Shown: one piece after another, positions 37,017-46,873 of the stretch
Numbering within the stretch: position 1 is the first letter of the stretch
Layout of the letters: the number at the start of each line of letters is the position of its first letter
NCBI RefSeq assembly: GCF_021130785.1
Contig: NC_060210.1
Coordinates: 187,682,501 to 187,746,500, forward strand
Source of the DNA: Homalodisca vitripennis
Taxonomy: Eukaryota > Arthropoda > Insecta > Hemiptera > Cicadellidae
Length of the DNA: 64,000 nt
Direction: 5' to 3'
Made by a program: the position numbers and the translations under genes
Notes under the pieces: model-generated
What the model was told of the DNA's origin: nothing
The model's input: only the letters and a program-made list of their open reading frames with translations
Databases searched by the model: none

Positions 37017-38142
37017 TGAGCCGGGGTTCAGTTTGGGCAATTTATTTTTTGTCTATTATTTTCCCACCTCGGCCACTCTTGTCAGTCGGTGGGGGAGTCA
37101 CTCCGTCAAGTATTGATTTTCTGCCTGGTTGGACTGATTGGTTGAGGTCAGCTGGTTGACCTTGACTAGTTTACCGACCAGCTGTTCACCGGCACCGGCA
37201 CCGGCTACTGTTCGGAGCGGTCAGACTGTTCGGAGACACGTTCGGAGAAGCTACTGCGTTTGCTGTCTGTTCGCTGCTCGTCCCGTTCCACATGGCTGGC
37301 TAATTCTCCGACTTTCGGCAGGGTCCCCGTGAGTGCCGTCAGCGAGACTGATGCGGCGAGTCTGCCCACAGCACTGAAGTCAACTGAATGCCCGCGCCCT
37401 GCCAGCGCTATTGGACCGGCATCCAACCGGAGTGTAGTACTCCCATTCATTTCTTCTGGAACAAGGTTGGATCAGAAATGCTTTTTACTTCTTATACTGA
37501 ACTTGCGAGGACTGGGGTGCAGGGAGCGCTGCCAGATGTTAGATCTGGAGGAGGGCCAGTACTTAGCCAGTGTTTATTTAGTTTAGTTACATGAACTGAA
37601 GGGGAGGATTTCATCTTTAATTCGGATTCGTGGAGGCAACTAAGCCCCCGCCTCCTTCGAAAATTGGCTTTAAATATTTTTTTTAATTTTCGGCTACAAA
37701 CTTGAAACCAAATTACTTTTTAAAATTAGTGGGCCTAGAAATTCTACAACCTTTTCCCTCCCCTCAGTTCATAAAACATTACCTGTTAAAATTTGTAGAT
37801 TTACTACTGCCGTACCTGAAATTGTTATTTATATATCAAATCTCTATATTATATTATTTATTTATTATGTTATTATTTATATTTATTATGTTATTGTCTA
37901 TATTGGAATTTTATCTTTTGTTATTTAGTTTTTTAAGTTACGCGGTGCACCGTGGTGCTGAAGTAATTGTATTTTGCATGGAAATGTTTGCCACCTATTA
38001 ATTATAATTCATTTACTCGAAATCTTGCCTCTCTTTGTCTCTCTTCCCACTAGTGGCATGTGATTGTTTTTTTTATGATTTGCTCCGAGTTTGGGAGGGG
38101 CACGCTTCCGAGGCCTCCTGTCTTTTTCGCTAACTCGGAACA
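37017..38142 (+). repeat. 5' LTR
   Basis: 1126 bp, TG...CA ends. Relative to the 3' LTR it has T for C near 37026, C for T near 37482, an A/G and a G/T difference near 37767-37791, and one extra T near 37935. An AT-rich stretch with TTTATTATGTTATTATTTAT lies near 37858-37877. The short frames inside are duplicated with the LTR and are not genes. Confidence 0.96.
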
Positions 38143-38145
38143 AAA

Positions 38146-38163
38146 TGGTAGCAGAGCGTGGTT
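38146..38163 (+). other. Primer-binding site, initiator tRNA-Met-like
   Basis: Three bases after the 5' LTR comes TGGTAGCAGAGCGTGGTTAC. The first 11 bases are complementary to the 3' end (...CTCTGCTACCA) of eukaryotic initiator tRNA-Met as I know it. After one or two mismatches the match resumes (TGGTT), consistent with priming of minus-strand DNA synthesis by that tRNA. Confidence 0.75.
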
Positions 38164-38573
38164 ACGTGTTTTTACCCTCTACGGGCCCGGGGTTTTTGTT
38201 TTGCCACTGGTGGTGAGAGGCATGAGTTGAAGTTGTTAGTTGACTTCCTGCGCCTGTGCCGTCTCGCTGTGCTATTTTCCGCCGATCGACAGGAAGTGTG
38301 TGAACCTATTTATTTCCTGATTATTGTTACTTGTGTGTTTTTGTTATACATTGTCATCGTTGTTTTTTTTCTGGTTTTGTTCTGGTACGGCGTAGTGTTT
38401 TGTTGCGGTATTTTGGATTCGCTGACGTGTTTCGTGGACGGCAGGAATTCTGGGGACCCTGCTGAGAGTGTTGTCTCACTAAGTTATTCACTTGTCGCCT
38501 TAGTTATTGCTTTGTTAGTCGTTGACTTCGAGTCAGTGTGTTGTTTGTTAGTTTTTTGTTACTCTTTGTTATC
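38164..38573 (+). other. Untranslated leader of the retrotransposon
   Basis: Region between primer site and gag ATG, pyrimidine/GT-rich. An open frame from about 38158 to 38607 runs through it and overlaps the gag start in another frame. It has a very hydrophobic, low-complexity translation and no family resemblance, so I do not call it a gene. Confidence 0.55.
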
Positions 38574-39869
38574 ATGCCTGTCTCTCTGGTGCCTGAATAC
38601 TTGCTGAAGGAGGATCTCCATTTTGAGTTGTTGGCTCGTGGGCTTAATCCGGGTTCCGACTGCGAGTCCATGCGGAAGCAACTGCGTGATAATATGGAAC
38701 TGGACACGACCTGGCCTAGAGATTTGACGTTCCAGAAGCAGAGGCCTATTTTGGAGGCTAAGTTGGAGACTTTTGAAAATAGTCAGGAGGACTGGTTGGA
38801 GTCGCCGCCTACTGGCCGAGAGAGGGCTAGGTATTTGTCCCGGCTTACCCATCTACATATGAGGCTGTCGCTACTTAGATCCAAGCTTACCAGTTCTGGT
38901 GATAGTGAGTGGTTGGAGGAACGCATCACCTTGGTGGACAGCCTGCTGACTGTACTCGAGAGGGACGAGGGAGCAAAGGCTCCTGAAAAAACCTTGTCTG
39001 CGGTTGACTCTGCTGCGGCTGTTAAGGGTGAATGCCGGATCCCTAGGTCAGTTGTTGCAGACTTTGATGTGGGCGTGGCGTCGGGGGTGTCTGGTGTGGA
39101 CGGGACCCTGCCTGCTGGATCTGGAGGACTGGGAGCTGTGATGACGGGATCCTTTGTTCAGTATCACAAGCTCCCAAACCCACTTACCCCGTTGCTGCAG
39201 CGACTACCTACGGTGGATGGTCTAGATACTGAAGCCTTGCTGCGGTTTCTTTCTGAGATCCTGCGACTGCATGACTTGCCTGGTCTTCAGGGAGCAAGCT
39301 TCCTGCATGTCATCTCTCCGTTTTGTAGGCCACCTTTGGGTGACTGTCTGGTTCGAGTTCTCCAGAGGGGTGGTACCCTGGATGATTTTCATAGGGAGGC
39401 ATTGGATTTCTTTGTTCCTGGTCAGTTGAGGGAACGTCTCCGTGTGGAGAAATTCTTTAGGCCTCAGGGCAACGGAGAGAGTTTGGCTAAGTTTGTGGCC
39501 GAGGTGAGGGACACTGATAGGATGTTAAGGCTCAATATCCCCGAAAGTACTGTGGTCACCACCATTCTTGAGGGTCTCAATCCTGAAGAGAGGTCCCGTC
39601 TAGTTTTTGCTGGTCGCCCTTCCACCTTTTCTGAACTGGACCGTCTGTGCATTGCTTCGCGCAGCGTGCAGTTTGCTGACCGGCAGAGGGCGGAGAGGAA
39701 CAATCATCGTTCCATCCAGCCCTCCAGGGCTGTCACGGCTGTACAGAATCCCGTGGATGGGCCACATCACTCTGGTGGGCTTCATCCACCCATCTGCTAT
39801 GCCTGTGGTGAACGAGGTCATACTCGTCGGGAGTGTCCTAGGAGATATCGCACTGGTCCAAAAAACTAG
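38574..39869 (+). CDS. gag: Gag polyprotein of gypsy-type element
   Basis: 431-residue structural protein that would form the cytoplasmic virus-like particle and package element RNA. The first ATG of the frame is at 38574; the frame is open further upstream but without ATG. Residues about 9-41 (LLKEDLHFELLARGLNP, then a MRKQLRDNM segment) look like a SAP-type helix-turn-helix found at the N-terminus of some retroelement Gags. Residues about 285-375 (FFVPGQLRERLRVEKFF ... LNPEERSRLVF) are capsid-like. Residues 408-421 form a CCHC zinc knuckle, CYACGERGHTRREC, for RNA binding, and a basic tail follows. The frame ends in TAG at 39867, and the same frame continues open into pol. Family membership is strong; the SAP-like call is tentative. 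Confidence 0.92.
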   Translation: MPVSLVPEYLLKEDLHFELLARGLNPGSDCESMRKQLRDNMELDTTWPRDLTFQKQRPILEAKLETFENSQEDWLESPPTGRERARYLSRLTHLHMRLSLLRSKLTSSGDSEWLEERITLVDSLLTVLERDEGAKAPEKTLSAVDSAAAVKGECRIPRSVVADFDVGVASGVSGVDGTLPAGSGGLGAVMTGSFVQYHKLPNPLTPLLQRLPTVDGLDTEALLRFLSEILRLHDLPGLQGASFLHVISPFCRPPLGDCLVRVLQRGGTLDDFHREALDFFVPGQLRERLRVEKFFRPQGNGESLAKFVAEVRDTDRMLRLNIPESTVVTTILEGLNPEERSRLVFAGRPSTFSELDRLCIASRSVQFADRQRAERNNHRSIQPSRAVTAVQNPVDGPHHSGGLHPPICYACGERGHTRRECPRRYRTGPKN

Positions 39870-39914
39870 ATCAAAGGGGGGTTTTCTCTGAAGTTCCCCC
39901 GAGGTCTAAGAAAA
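39867..39914 (+). promoter_or_regulatory. Putative gag-pol readthrough signal (in-frame TAG plus pseudoknot)
   Basis: The gag stop TAG (39867-39869) is followed by uninterrupted sense codons into pol in the same frame. Six bases after the stop a GGGGG arm (39876-39880) can pair with CCCCC (39896-39900). TTTTCT in the loop (39882-39887) is complementary to AGAAAA (39909-39914), which would give an H-type pseudoknot with an 8-base connecting loop. Gammaretroviruses express Gag-Pol by UAG readthrough with a pseudoknot just downstream. The similarity of layout is inferred from the sequence; suppression itself is untested. Confidence 0.6.
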
Positions 39915-42900
39915 AATTTCAAAAAAATAGTACCTGTGCGAAAAAATTTGATTAATAGTTTGGACACTACGAGCCTAGCAGAAAAGGGAAACCTACGGCT
40001 TAGGACAGCATCTTCGGTGTGCCCTTATATCAATATCTTAGTGGGAGACTCAGTGCATAAGGCCCTAGTTGATTCCGGGTCAGCCTGTAGCCTCATCTCT
40101 TCCCGTCTTTTTGAAGCCATTTCAAGGTTAGGTTTGGTGAAGCACACCGAGGAGTCTTCTTTAACTTGCTGGACTGCTTCTAATTCCCCTCTTCCAATTT
40201 CGAAGAAGGCTTCAATCAAGTTTAAGGTTGAATATTTTTCATGGGTGTGGAGCTTCCTTGTGGCCCAGGACCTGAGTATGGATTGTATTTTGGGGGCGGA
40301 TTTTATTCAAAAGACTGGTTTGGTGCTGGATCTTCAGGCGGGCCAGTCTTATTTCAAATTCAATCGGCGAGTGTCAGTCCCCTTTTCTGAGAATTTCAAA
40401 TCGACATCGCAGGTTGGTGAGGTGGAGTGTGAGGAAGGTTCTGCCCCTGGGGACCCGTTCGGTCACTTGGATGAGGAGCAAGCTGGGGTTCTCCGTGAGT
40501 TTTGCTCAAGATTTCCGGATGTCCTCACACCCAAGCTCGGTTCTACCCATCTTATTGAATATGAAATTCGTCTGACTGACACTCAGCCAGTACGCTCCCA
40601 CCCATACAAGTTGGCTCCTCCAAAGATGGAGGTTATGCGTGGTATCATCAAGGATCTCTTGGATCAAGGAGTTATTGAGCCTTCAAACTCATCGTATGCC
40701 AGTCCAGCGTTCTTGGTTCCAAAGCCGAATGGAAAAAATCGTATGGTGGTCGACCTAAGAAAACTTAATGCCAAGATTGAAATAGACTCAGTGCCTCTCC
40801 CCGATCTCCATTCTGCTTTTGATTGGTTCGGTAAGGCCAAATTTTTCACTATATTTGATTTGAACCAAGCCTATCATCAGATTCCATTGAAGAAGGAATC
40901 ACGTCCTCTCACGGCCTTCTGTGTTCCGTGGAATTTGTATCAGTACCGATCTGTGCCGATGGGGCTAGCTGTGGGGGCCCAAACGTTAACTAGGTTGCTT
41001 GACTCCATCTTCCACGATGTGAAGTTCAGGTATGTCTTTAATTATCTTGATGATCTTCTGGTCTACAGTGAGTCTTTCACGGAACACGTTAAACATCTTG
41101 AGGAGGTCTTGGTTAGGTTGGGTAGGGCTGGCCTTACCGTCAATCCGGAGAAGGTGTCTTACGCCAAGTCTGAAATATCGTTTCTCGGTCACCTCGTGTC
41201 GTCTAGGGGTGTATCTATAGACCCTGCCAGGACCCAAGGCATTCGGGATTTCCCTCCTCCGAAGGATGCCAAGGGTGTTGCCAGATTCATCGGCATGGTT
41301 AATTTCTACCGTAGGTTTATTCCTGACTTTGCCGAGGTGGCCGCCCCTCTGAACGCCTTAAGAAGGAAAGACGCAAAGTTCGTTTGGGGTGAAGATCAAG
41401 AACGTGCTTTTCAACTGCTTAGGGAGGCCATTATCCAACCTCCTGTGCTGCGAATACCGGACTTTAGTAGGCCCTTCATCTTGCAGACTGACTCCTCATC
41501 CTGTGCTGTAGGAGCTGTGCTTTCTCAAGAATTCGACGGCGCTCGGCAACCTATCGCTTTTGCATCTAGGACTTTGACCCTTCAGGAAAAGAAATCTTCT
41601 ATTTATGAGCTGGAGTGTCTGGCGGTCGTTTTCGGCATGGATAAGTTTCGGAGGTTCCTAGAGCATTCCGAATTTCTGCTGGAAACTGACAATCAGGCTC
41701 TTTCCTGGCTATTGGCCCATCCTCGACAACTCGGGAAGATTGGTCGCTGGGTTGTCAAAATTGCGGCCTTTAAATTCAGGGTGCAGCACATTCGCGGCAC
41801 CCAAAACGTCGTCGCCGATGCTCTTTCTAGAATGTATCATCTACCCAGCGATCCTGTTGATTCTCAAGCACCGTTGTGTGGGACTGTGATGTTGGATTTC
41901 CCTGCTGCCTTTGAGAGTTTTGGCTCTCACCAACTTCAAGACCCCGAGTTGTCAAACATCATTGGTGAGCTCCAGGAGGGAGTAGCCCACTCTCCTTACT
42001 TCTTGTCCAAGGGTGTCCTCTGCTGTCGTGCCCGACGCGGAGGTGGTCCCAAGATTGTTCTGCCGAGTGCCCTCATACCGATGGTCTTTTCCTACTTTCA
42101 TGTTTCTCCCGTGGGCGGTCATTTAGGTATTCACAAGACCATCGCTAAAATCAGAGATAAGTTCATCTGGAAGAGTATGGACAGAGACATTGCTGGTAGA
42201 GTACGAGCTTGTCATCTTTGCTCGGTCAGTAAACCAGCACAAAATACCAAATTAGGACTTCTTTCCTCCGAGGTGGCGGAGCGGCCTCTTGAGAAAGTGT
42301 TCATTGACTATGTGGGACCCTTTCCCCGTAGCAAGTCAGGGAACACCTCCCTGCTTGTTGCTGTGGATGCTTTCTCTAAGTTTTGCTGGTTGATTCCTCT
42401 TAGGAGTGCCACGGCGTCGCTCACCGTCAAGGCACTCAAGTCCCGCCTTCTACAGAATTTTGGAGTGCCCGCCACCTTCGTCTCGGATAACGGCACACAA
42501 TTCGTGTCGAGAGAGTTTCATCGCTTCTGTTTTGGGCATGGAATCAAACATGTTACGACATCTCCTTACTACCCCCAGCCTTCTCATGCTGAGCGGTTCA
42601 ACCGCAATCTCAGAGCCGCCCTCATCGCTTATCACGCTGAGAAACAAACTACCTGGGATGAAAACCTGAGCTGGCTTCAGTTAGCCTTCAATTCTGCTCT
42701 TCACGAAAGTCATGATTCCACGCCTTTCCAGGTCATGTTTAGTCGTCCTCCTTCTGATCCCTTGTCTAATCTCTGGAGTCTGGATAGTCTTCTACCAGTG
42801 CCTGGTACTCCCAATGTGAGTGACACTTGGGAGGCAGTCAGGGTTAAGCTCCTACAGTCTAGGGAAAGGGTGAGGAGAAAATTCAATAAGGGACGTATTG

Positions 42901-43169
42901 CTAACCCCTTCCAGGTGGGGGATCTTGTCTTTTGTAAGGCCCATCCGGTCAGTTCGGCCGTTGATAAACGGGCAGCCAAACTTTGCTATCGGTGGACAGG
43001 TCCCCACCGGATTCTTCGTTTTCTCTCCCCAGTTACTGCTGAGTTGGTTGATCCCGTATCGGGGAGGTTGTGGCGGAAGGCCCACGTTTCTCATCTGAAG
43101 GCCTTCCGTGGTGATACCTCTGGTCATGCTCTGGATACTGGTGCGGCTGCGGGGGTGTCCGGGGACTGA
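39870..43169 (+). CDS. pol: Pol polyprotein: protease, reverse transcriptase, RNase H, integrase
   Basis: The frame is in phase with gag and has no ATG near its beginning, so it is probably made only as a Gag-Pol fusion. Numbering from the codon at 39936 (1077 residues to the stop): protease motif VDSGS with D46; reverse transcriptase about 220-430 with D308 (FDLNQAY) and the YLDD box at 370-373; RNase H with D519, E560, D585 and D628; integrase zinc finger H722/H729/C759/C762; catalytic core D791, D851 and E886 (SDNGTQF, SHAERFN); C-terminal region with a GPH (GPY/F-like) motif at about 1022-1024. All catalytic residues of the family appear present. No chromodomain and no env follow. It replicates the element through reverse transcription and integration; it appears intact. 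Confidence 0.95.
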   Translation: MKGGFSLKFPRGLRKNFKKIVPVRKNLINSLDTTSLAEKGNLRLRTASSVCPYINILVGDSVHKALVDSGSACSLISSRLFEAISRLGLVKHTEESSLTCWTASNSPLPISKKASIKFKVEYFSWVWSFLVAQDLSMDCILGADFIQKTGLVLDLQAGQSYFKFNRRVSVPFSENFKSTSQVGEVECEEGSAPGDPFGHLDEEQAGVLREFCSRFPDVLTPKLGSTHLIEYEIRLTDTQPVRSHPYKLAPPKMEVMRGIIKDLLDQGVIEPSNSSYASPAFLVPKPNGKNRMVVDLRKLNAKIEIDSVPLPDLHSAFDWFGKAKFFTIFDLNQAYHQIPLKKESRPLTAFCVPWNLYQYRSVPMGLAVGAQTLTRLLDSIFHDVKFRYVFNYLDDLLVYSESFTEHVKHLEEVLVRLGRAGLTVNPEKVSYAKSEISFLGHLVSSRGVSIDPARTQGIRDFPPPKDAKGVARFIGMVNFYRRFIPDFAEVAAPLNALRRKDAKFVWGEDQERAFQLLREAIIQPPVLRIPDFSRPFILQTDSSSCAVGAVLSQEFDGARQPIAFASRTLTLQEKKSSIYELECLAVVFGMDKFRRFLEHSEFLLETDNQALSWLLAHPRQLGKIGRWVVKIAAFKFRVQHIRGTQNVVADALSRMYHLPSDPVDSQAPLCGTVMLDFPAAFESFGSHQLQDPELSNIIGELQEGVAHSPYFLSKGVLCCRARRGGGPKIVLPSALIPMVFSYFHVSPVGGHLGIHKTIAKIRDKFIWKSMDRDIAGRVRACHLCSVSKPAQNTKLGLLSSEVAERPLEKVFIDYVGPFPRSKSGNTSLLVAVDAFSKFCWLIPLRSATASLTVKALKSRLLQNFGVPATFVSDNGTQFVSREFHRFCFGHGIKHVTTSPYYPQPSHAERFNRNLRAALIAYHAEKQTTWDENLSWLQLAFNSALHESHDSTPFQVMFSRPPSDPLSNLWSLDSLLPVPGTPNVSDTWEAVRVKLLQSRERVRRKFNKGRIANPFQVGDLVFCKAHPVSSAVDKRAAKLCYRWTGPHRILRFLSPVTAELVDPVSGRLWRKAHVSHLKAFRGDTSGHALDTGAAAGVSGD

Positions 43170-43391
43170 TCACCCCTGGTTTCCTCTGTAGTGTCGTTTT
43201 ACTCTCTTTCTGTTTTCTTCTTTCTCCAAGAGAGGCGCCTCTCAAAATTTTTCAGGAGGATCGTGTTTTGTCTGCCTCCTGCTCAGGACTTCGTTTCCTG
43301 TTAGGGTTCTCGACTTCCCGTATCCTGTGCCAGAGCTTGTTGGTTCTTCTTTCAGTGGGGGAGAGGTTTTGTTTGGGGTTGCACCCTTTTT
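43170..43391 (+). other. Short 3' untranslated segment of the retrotransposon
   Basis: From the pol stop to the polypurine tract. No ORF is present, so the element lacks env. A second purine run AGTGGGGGAGAGG (about 43355-43367) resembles the terminal tract. Confidence 0.7.
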
Positions 43392-43403
43392 AGTGGGGGA
43401 GGT
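43392..43403 (+). other. Polypurine tract
   Basis: AGTGGGGGAGGT abuts the TG of the 3' LTR, the expected position and composition for the plus-strand primer. Confidence 0.8.
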
Positions 43404-44528
43404 TGAGCCGGGGCTCAGTTTGGGCAATTTATTTTTTGTCTATTATTTTCCCACCTCGGCCACTCTTGTCAGTCGGTGGGGGAGTCACTCCGTCAAGTAT
43501 TGATTTTCTGCCTGGTTGGACTGATTGGTTGAGGTCAGCTGGTTGACCTTGACTAGTTTACCGACCAGCTGTTCACCGGCACCGGCACCGGCTACTGTTC
43601 GGAGCGGTCAGACTGTTCGGAGACACGTTCGGAGAAGCTACTGCGTTTGCTGTCTGTTCGCTGCTCGTCCCGTTCCACATGGCTGGCTAATTCTCCGACT
43701 TTCGGCAGGGTCCCCGTGAGTGCCGTCAGCGAGACTGATGCGGCGAGTCTGCCCACAGCACTGAAGTCAACTGAATGCCCGCGCCCTGCCAGCGCTATTG
43801 GACCGGCATCCAACCGGAGTGTAGTACTCCCATTCATTTCTTCTGGAACAAGGTTGGATCAGAAATGTTTTTTACTTCTTATACTGAACTTGCGAGGACT
43901 GGGGTGCAGGGAGCGCTGCCAGATGTTAGATCTGGAGGAGGGCCAGTACTTAGCCAGTGTTTATTTAGTTTAGTTACATGAACTGAAGGGGAGGATTTCA
44001 TCTTTAATTCGGATTCGTGGAGGCAACTAAGCCCCCGCCTCCTTCGAAAATTGGCTTTAAATATTTTTTTTAATTTTCGGCTACAAACTTGAAACCAAAT
44101 TACTTTTTAAAATTAGTGGGCCTAGAAATTCTACAACCTTTTCCCTCCCCTCAGTTCATAAGACATTACCTGTTAAAATTTTTAGATTTACTACTGCCGT
44201 ACCTGAAATTGTTATTTATATATCAAATCTCTATATTATATTATTTATTTATTATGTTATTATTTATATTTATTATGTTATTGTCTATATTGGAATTTTA
44301 TCTTTTGTTATTTAGTTTTTAAGTTACGCGGTGCACCGTGGTGCTGAAGTAATTGTATTTTGCATGGAAATGTTTGCCACCTATTAATTATAATTCATTT
44401 ACTCGAAATCTTGCCTCTCTTTGTCTCTCTTCCCACTAGTGGCATGTGATTGTTTTTTTTATGATTTGCTCCGAGTTTGGGAGGGGCACGCTTCCGAGGC
44501 CTCCTGTCTTTTTCGCTAACTCGGAACA
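43404..44528 (+). repeat. 3' LTR
   Basis: 1125 bp, followed directly by CATA (44529-44532), the right copy of the target duplication. Nearly identical to the 5' LTR. Confidence 0.96.
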
Positions 44529-44532
44529 CATA

Positions 44533-46620
44533 GATCAGAATATTTTTAGTTTCATGATGTTTTAACAAAAGGTTTTAAATTTTCATAAAAAAGTATTTCT
44601 TAAAAAGAAGGCTGGTTAGTAAATGTATAGTGGTTCCAATAATGTTTTACTAAAGGTCAAGTGTGTATTTATAAAGTACATATCAAGTAGGCTGCACTAT
44701 TACAATATATTTCAATCAATTTGTCACTTTAAAGCTATACACCCTAAAAAAACAACGTAATAATAGTCTAAAGTCTATTAAAAAACAGCTAACTAACCTC
44801 CTAGATTCATTTGACGTTAGACTATAATACAGGACATACGAGTAGTTCTACCTCCCCCACCACCCTCCCATACGACACTAGTCCTACGTCACACTATCCG
44901 TCCGGTCGGCCGTATTTCCTTATTTATTTATCACAGCTGATTGTTTATAAGCAAAAATAATCTTCTATTATTAGTTGTGTGTTACAAACTAGTTTGTTGT
45001 GTAGATAACTTTCTTTATGTTTTATCACGCTTGATAGATGTGATGTCCCTGTATGTTCTATTAATTACAAAATAGTAACTAACAAATATTTTAAATTAAT
45101 TAAGACCCCTTGTGCAAGCTTATTTATAATGAATTAAGCAAGCAGCCGGACAGGTCTTCTGACGTAAGGATATTAGGACTCCGGCCTGTATTACAGTCTG
45201 GCTTTGATTATACTCCGTCAAGAGAATCCGTGGGCATGAAGGATTGCCAAAAAACAAGATGCCTGATTCAATCAGATGTCGCAGACTTTTACATCGAGAC
45301 TTTTACTTACTGTCTCGTTAATATATTTTGACGAGTCGCTCCTTATGCAAGTACCTGTATCCTCGTAAGGAACACAATTTTATCCATTGTCAGGCCCCAC
45401 GAGACCTTATGCGGCGCAGTATGGAAAGGAATATAGAGGTATTCAAAACAAAACAAATTAAAGTTTAGACATATTTTGAGTGAAGAGAGCTGGGATAGAG
45501 TGTATGGAGCATCAACACCTATCGCAATTTTTGAACAATTTTAGAATAGATTCGCCTTTCATTTTACAAACTCTTTTATCTTTGTTACTAAATCAATGCC
45601 CAGTATGAAACATCCAAAATGGCGAACATGGGAAGTCAAAGATTTTCCTAATCCAAATATAAGAGTAGTTCTTAAGATGTTTTTTTTGTCCATCAGCCAC
45701 CAACTGTGCAGTATAACGTACGTTTTATACTCTTTCACGAATACAGAATTATTTTAGATCGATTGTTGGCCCGGAAAGGTTAGTTAACCTAGCTGTATTA
45801 ACAATAAAAATCGTGTAAACTTGTCATTAAAGATGTAATTAATACATTCGATAATATTAAATGTAGGCGTAAAAAACCTGAAAAAATTAATATCGTCATG
45901 TTGCCTAATAACTTAACCTATATTAAAATTTCCCATAGTAAAATACTATGTATACAATGTACTTTACATATTATATTCAATAGTTATTAGTAGCACTTAC
46001 ATATAGCACATCAATAATAAAACAGTGCATATACCCGTTATTATATAAAATACTTGACTGATTTATTAAATCATTTCAGAAGGTAATTATTGGAAAGCTT
46101 ATGTATTTAAGTAAGAATATTAGCATATATAATATACATGAGTAATATAATTTATCGTTCCATATCATATCATATTATTAATTTCCATAAAATATCCTCG
46201 TTGTGTCAAAAAGTAGTGTGGTATGGTAACCCAGTTTGTGCCATGGAGAAAACGTCCACCGATGGTGCATTAATTGTGTAACCACTAATATTTATTGCAT
46301 TTCAGTGGCCCATTCCAACCACGTATAAAACGAAATGGTGTTATCTGGTCAGTCCATTTTCTATACATAAACGGCTCGTTATAACCCTAATGAGTGACCC
46401 TAACTAACAAAGTAATGGGCTTTACCGACAAAGCTAAATGCATATTAACTGTATTTATTTGTAATATTGCAATGTTTTAATTACAATTAGCTAAAACATA
46501 AAAATATAGTTAACGAATTTACATAATTAAAAAGCTAAATCATTGCTATCATTGTTATGAATAACAAATTGTTACCTAATAAAAACTAAAACATTGATTA
46601 AAATGTATTTTACATAGAAA
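44533..46620. other. AT-rich DNA right of the retrotransposon
   Basis: A somewhat less AT-rich segment at about 45100-45450 includes a 73-codon plus frame (45110-45331) without recognised domain. Another patch at about 44850-44920 is C-rich. No gene is supported. Confidence 0.42.
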
Positions 46621-46639
46621 ACTATCTCTAATCACAAAT

Positions 46640-46815
46640 TATTCACTAACACTCCCATATCCCATAGCGTGACATGCAATATCATCTAACTCAGTGTTTG
46701 CAAATTATAAATCATGCTTCATGAAAAATGATTAGTCTATAGCTCATTTAGTTTTTGTGATATATTTCGGATAGATATATAGATAGACAGACAGAAATAT
46801 AAATAACTAATAATT
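46640..46815 (+). repeat. Dispersed CAGACAGA-type repeat inside duplication unit 1
   Basis: CCCATAGCGTGACATGCA, GCTTCATGAAAAATGATTAG, CTATAGCTCATTTAGTTTTT, then GATAGACAGACAGAAAT occur in the family order. The duplicate is at about 49019-49194. Confidence 0.55.
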
Positions 46816-46836
46816 ATGTCTTAGGCTCGTAAATTA

Positions 46837-46873
46837 CCTGAAGAAGAGATCAGATTCCAGGTCTGGAAACGTA
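46837..46873 (+). other. Possible degenerate hammerhead-like motif
   Basis: CCTGAAGAAGAGATC followed by a CAGAT/GTCTG stem and GGAAACGTAG resembles the CTGANGA...stem...GAAAC layout of hammerhead ribozymes found in Penelope-like retroelements. The stem is not directly adjacent to the CTGANGA box, so an active ribozyme is unlikely. The copy in unit 2 is at about 49216-49252. Confidence 0.22.

Larger units (their letters stand above)
37017..44528 (+). mobile_element. Ty3/gypsy-type LTR retrotransposon, about 7.5 kb, apparently young
   Basis: Two direct LTRs (37017-38142 and 43404-44528) begin TGAGCCGGGG and end CGGAACA. They are flanked by a 4-bp target duplication, CATA, at 37013-37016 and 44529-44532. 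Order inside: primer site, 0.43-kb leader, gag, pol (protease, reverse transcriptase, RNase H, integrase), a short tail, polypurine tract. Integrase follows RNase H, the order of Ty3/gypsy elements. There is no envelope frame: only 235 bases separate pol from the right LTR. By eye the LTRs differ by four substitutions and one single-base indel, so the insertion is recent. Both reading frames are unbroken except for the TAG between gag and pol. Base composition is clearly less AT-rich than the flanks. Confidence 0.97.

Noticed and set aside
38538..38573. Upstream hydrophobic extension of gag
   Set aside because: The frame opens at GTG, not ATG. The first ATG is 38574, and a signal peptide on Gag is not expected.
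38158..38607. 149-codon ORF before gag
   Set aside because: It lies in the retrotransposon leader, is very hydrophobic and low-complexity, and overlaps gag in another frame.
43170..43403. Possible env gene of the retrotransposon
   Set aside because: Only about 230 bases lie between pol and the 3' LTR, with no ORF.
37205..43845. Minus-strand ORFs inside the LTRs and pol
   Set aside because: They are shadows of the LTR sequence or of pol, with no family resemblance.
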